From: an uncultured Lachnospiraceae bacterium
GTDB lineage: Bacteria; Bacillota; Clostridia; Lachnospirales; Lachnospiraceae
Assembly: GCA_934418125.1 (NCBI GenBank)
Contig: CAKRWT010000004.1
Span: forward strand, 62,001-126,000
Reading direction: 5' to 3'
Length of the DNA stretch: 64,000 bases
Below are positions 62,760 to 64,000 of the stretch, piece after piece. The position numbers were made by a program, and so were the translations under genes. Under the pieces are notes generated by a model that made no database searches, was not told the origin of the DNA, and was given only the letters and a program-made list of their open reading frames with translations. The first letter of the stretch is position 1. Each line of letters begins with the position of its first letter.

Positions 62760-64000
62760 TTATTTTTCTTTTGCTTTTTCCAGCATCTTCTTCACATAGA
62801 CACCTGTATAAGATTTCGGATTCCGGGCAATTTCTTCCGGTGTGCCTTCCGCAATGACAGTGCCACCGCCTTCACCACCCTCCGGTCCGATATCAATAAT
62901 ATAATCTGCCGTCTTAATCACATCCAGATTATGCTCGATTACCACTACCGTGTTGCCGGTTTCTGTCAGCTTGTGCAAGATTTCAACCAGTTTATGCACA
63001 TCTGCAAAATGCAGGCCTGTAGTTGGTTCATCCAGGATGTAAATGGTCTTTCCCGTACTTCTCTTACTCAGCTCCGTTGCCAGCTTGATTCGCTGTGCTT
63101 CTCCACCAGACAGTGTGGTAGATGGCTGTCCCAGCTTCACATAGGAAAGCCCCACATCATACAAGGTCTCTATTTTTCTGCGGATAGATGGAATATTCTC
63201 AAAAAATGGTACTGCTTCCTCCACTGTCATATCCAGCACGTCAAAAATACTCTTTCCCTTGTATTTTACTTCCAGGGTCTCCCGGTTATAACGCTTACCG
63301 CCACACACTTCACAAGGAACATAGACATCCGGCAGGAAATGCATCTCGATTTTAATGATGCCATCACCGCCACATGCTTCGCATCGTCCCCCCTTCACGT
63401 TGAAGCTGAAACGTCCCTTGTTGTAGCCCCTGGCTTTGGCATCCTGGGTAGAAGCAAACAAATCCCGAATCTGGTCAAACACTCCGGTATAAGTTGCCGG
63501 GTTAGAGCGGGGCGTTCTCCCTATAGGAGACTGGTCAATATCAATTACCTTATCTAACTGCTCCATTCCCTCGATACTTTTATGTTTTCCCGGAATACAT
63601 CTTGCCCGGTTCAAGTCCCTTGCCAGATGTTTATACAATATTTCATTTACCAGGGAACTCTTTCCGGAACCAGATACCCCTGTCACGCAAGTCATAATGC
63701 CCAGTGGGAACTTCACATCAATATTTTTCAGGTTGTTTTCCGCAGCTCCTCTTACTGTCAGATAGCCGGTCGGCTGCTTGCGGGTCTCAGGTATCGGAAT
63801 CTGTAACCTGCCACTTAAATACTGTCCGGTAACAGACTCCTCTACCTGCATAATTTCTTCTGCCGTCCCCTGGGCAACTACCTGTCCGCCATGGGAACCT
63901 GCTCCTGGACCGATATCCACAATATGATCCGCGGCCAGCATGGTATCCTCATCATGTTCTACCACAATCAGCGTATTTCCCATATCCTTTAAATTCTTCA
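62760..64000 (-). CDS. uvrA: excinuclease UvrA, C-terminal part only
   Basis: About 413 residues; the 5' part is beyond the right edge, and the frame continues through [20 protein letters not shown] at the boundary. Seen: second ATPase with Walker [19 protein letters not shown], zinc module [18 protein letters not shown] then [19 protein letters not shown] signature [20 protein letters not shown], and [18 protein letters not shown]. It recognises damage for nucleotide excision repair. Confidence 0.97.
   Translation of the reverse strand, partial: KNLKDMGNTLIVVEHDEDTMLAADHIVDIGPGAGSHGGQVVAQGTAEEIMQVEESVTGQYLSGRLQIPIPETRKQPTGYLTVRGAAENNLKNIDVKFPLGIMTCVTGVSGSGKSSLVNEILYKHLARDLNRARCIPGKHKSIEGMEQLDKVIDIDQSPIGRTPRSNPATYTGVFDQIRDLFASTQDAKARGYNKGRFSFNVKGGRCEACGGDGIIKIEMHFLPDVYVPCEVCGGKRYNRETLEVKYKGKSIFDVLDMTVEEAVPFFENIPSIRRKIETLYDVGLSYVKLGQPSTTLSGGEAQRIKLATELSKRSTGKTIYILDEPTTGLHFADVHKLVEILHKLTETGNTVVVIEHNLDVIKTADYIIDIGPEGGEGGGTVIAEGTPEEIARNPKSYTGVYVKKMLEKAKEK

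Overview
The window comes from a low-GC, anaerobic, flagellated Firmicute. Gene families, operon structures and gene order point to a Lachnospiraceae-type Clostridium (Roseburia-like in flavour). The evidence is the F-type ATP synthase with a Na+-binding c-subunit signature, pyruvate formate-lyase chemistry, SleB-type and GH18 wall enzymes, the CdaA/CdaR/GlmM cluster, the MreB-FlhO-FlhP flagellar cluster, and GdpP/L9/DnaB synteny. No species is claimed.

Layout. (1) 1-6996: complete atp operon on the minus strand, from AtpZ/AtpI-like membrane proteins through a, c, b, delta, alpha, gamma and beta, with epsilon cut by the window edge. A strong promoter lies at 6968-6996. (2) 7101-18487: Ntdp-like DUF402 protein, coiled-coil/SleB hydrolase, RpiB, Sua5, amidase, GH18 protein, MecA, an EAL phosphodiesterase, a chemotaxis receptor and a DUF1858 redox protein. 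(3) 18677-22607: an anaerobic pyruvate module. Its pyruvate formate-lyase is physically split into a 679-aa catalytic chain without a glycyl-radical domain, a 67-aa Cys-containing protein, and an 80-aa stand-alone glycyl-radical domain. The activating enzyme and a 2[4Fe-4S] ferredoxin follow. (4) 22583-27361: MerR-type regulator, DnaB, L9, GdpP.

(5) 27570-46726: a roughly 19.1-kb integrative element inserted in the 3' end of rpsR. A 16-bp direct repeat marks both ends. The interrupted native rpsR tail and its terminator remain at the left end. At the right end the element supplies a synonymously recoded tail plus its own terminator. Its content: tyrosine integrase, excisionase-like protein, orphan adenine methylase, several unknown proteins, four tandem membrane-anchored coiled-coil paralogues, an XRE regulator, a serine recombinase, an SprT-like metalloprotein and a DUF5688 protein. 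A 1.8-kb non-coding stretch holds an iteron-like array of about 24 degenerate units every 21-22 bp. No relaxase, type IV secretion or capsid genes were recognised, so it looks like a non-self-transmissible integrative or satellite element. Several genes share a CAGCGTTA-type promoter motif, and one gene is split by a 14-bp tandem duplication.

(6) 46698-64000: backbone resumes with rpsR-ssb-rpsF, DUF951, Sir2, LeuA, HPr, GlmM-CdaR-CdaA (wall precursor synthesis coupled to c-di-AMP synthesis; GdpP in region 4 degrades c-di-AMP), membrane proteins, YvyF, ComFC, RecD2, FlgJ-N/FlhP/FlhO/MreB and the 3' part of uvrA.

The most interesting items are the split pyruvate formate-lyase with its extra Cys protein, the iteron-like array, and the tandem coiled-coil family. 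Family names are recognised by eye from motifs; no database search was run.
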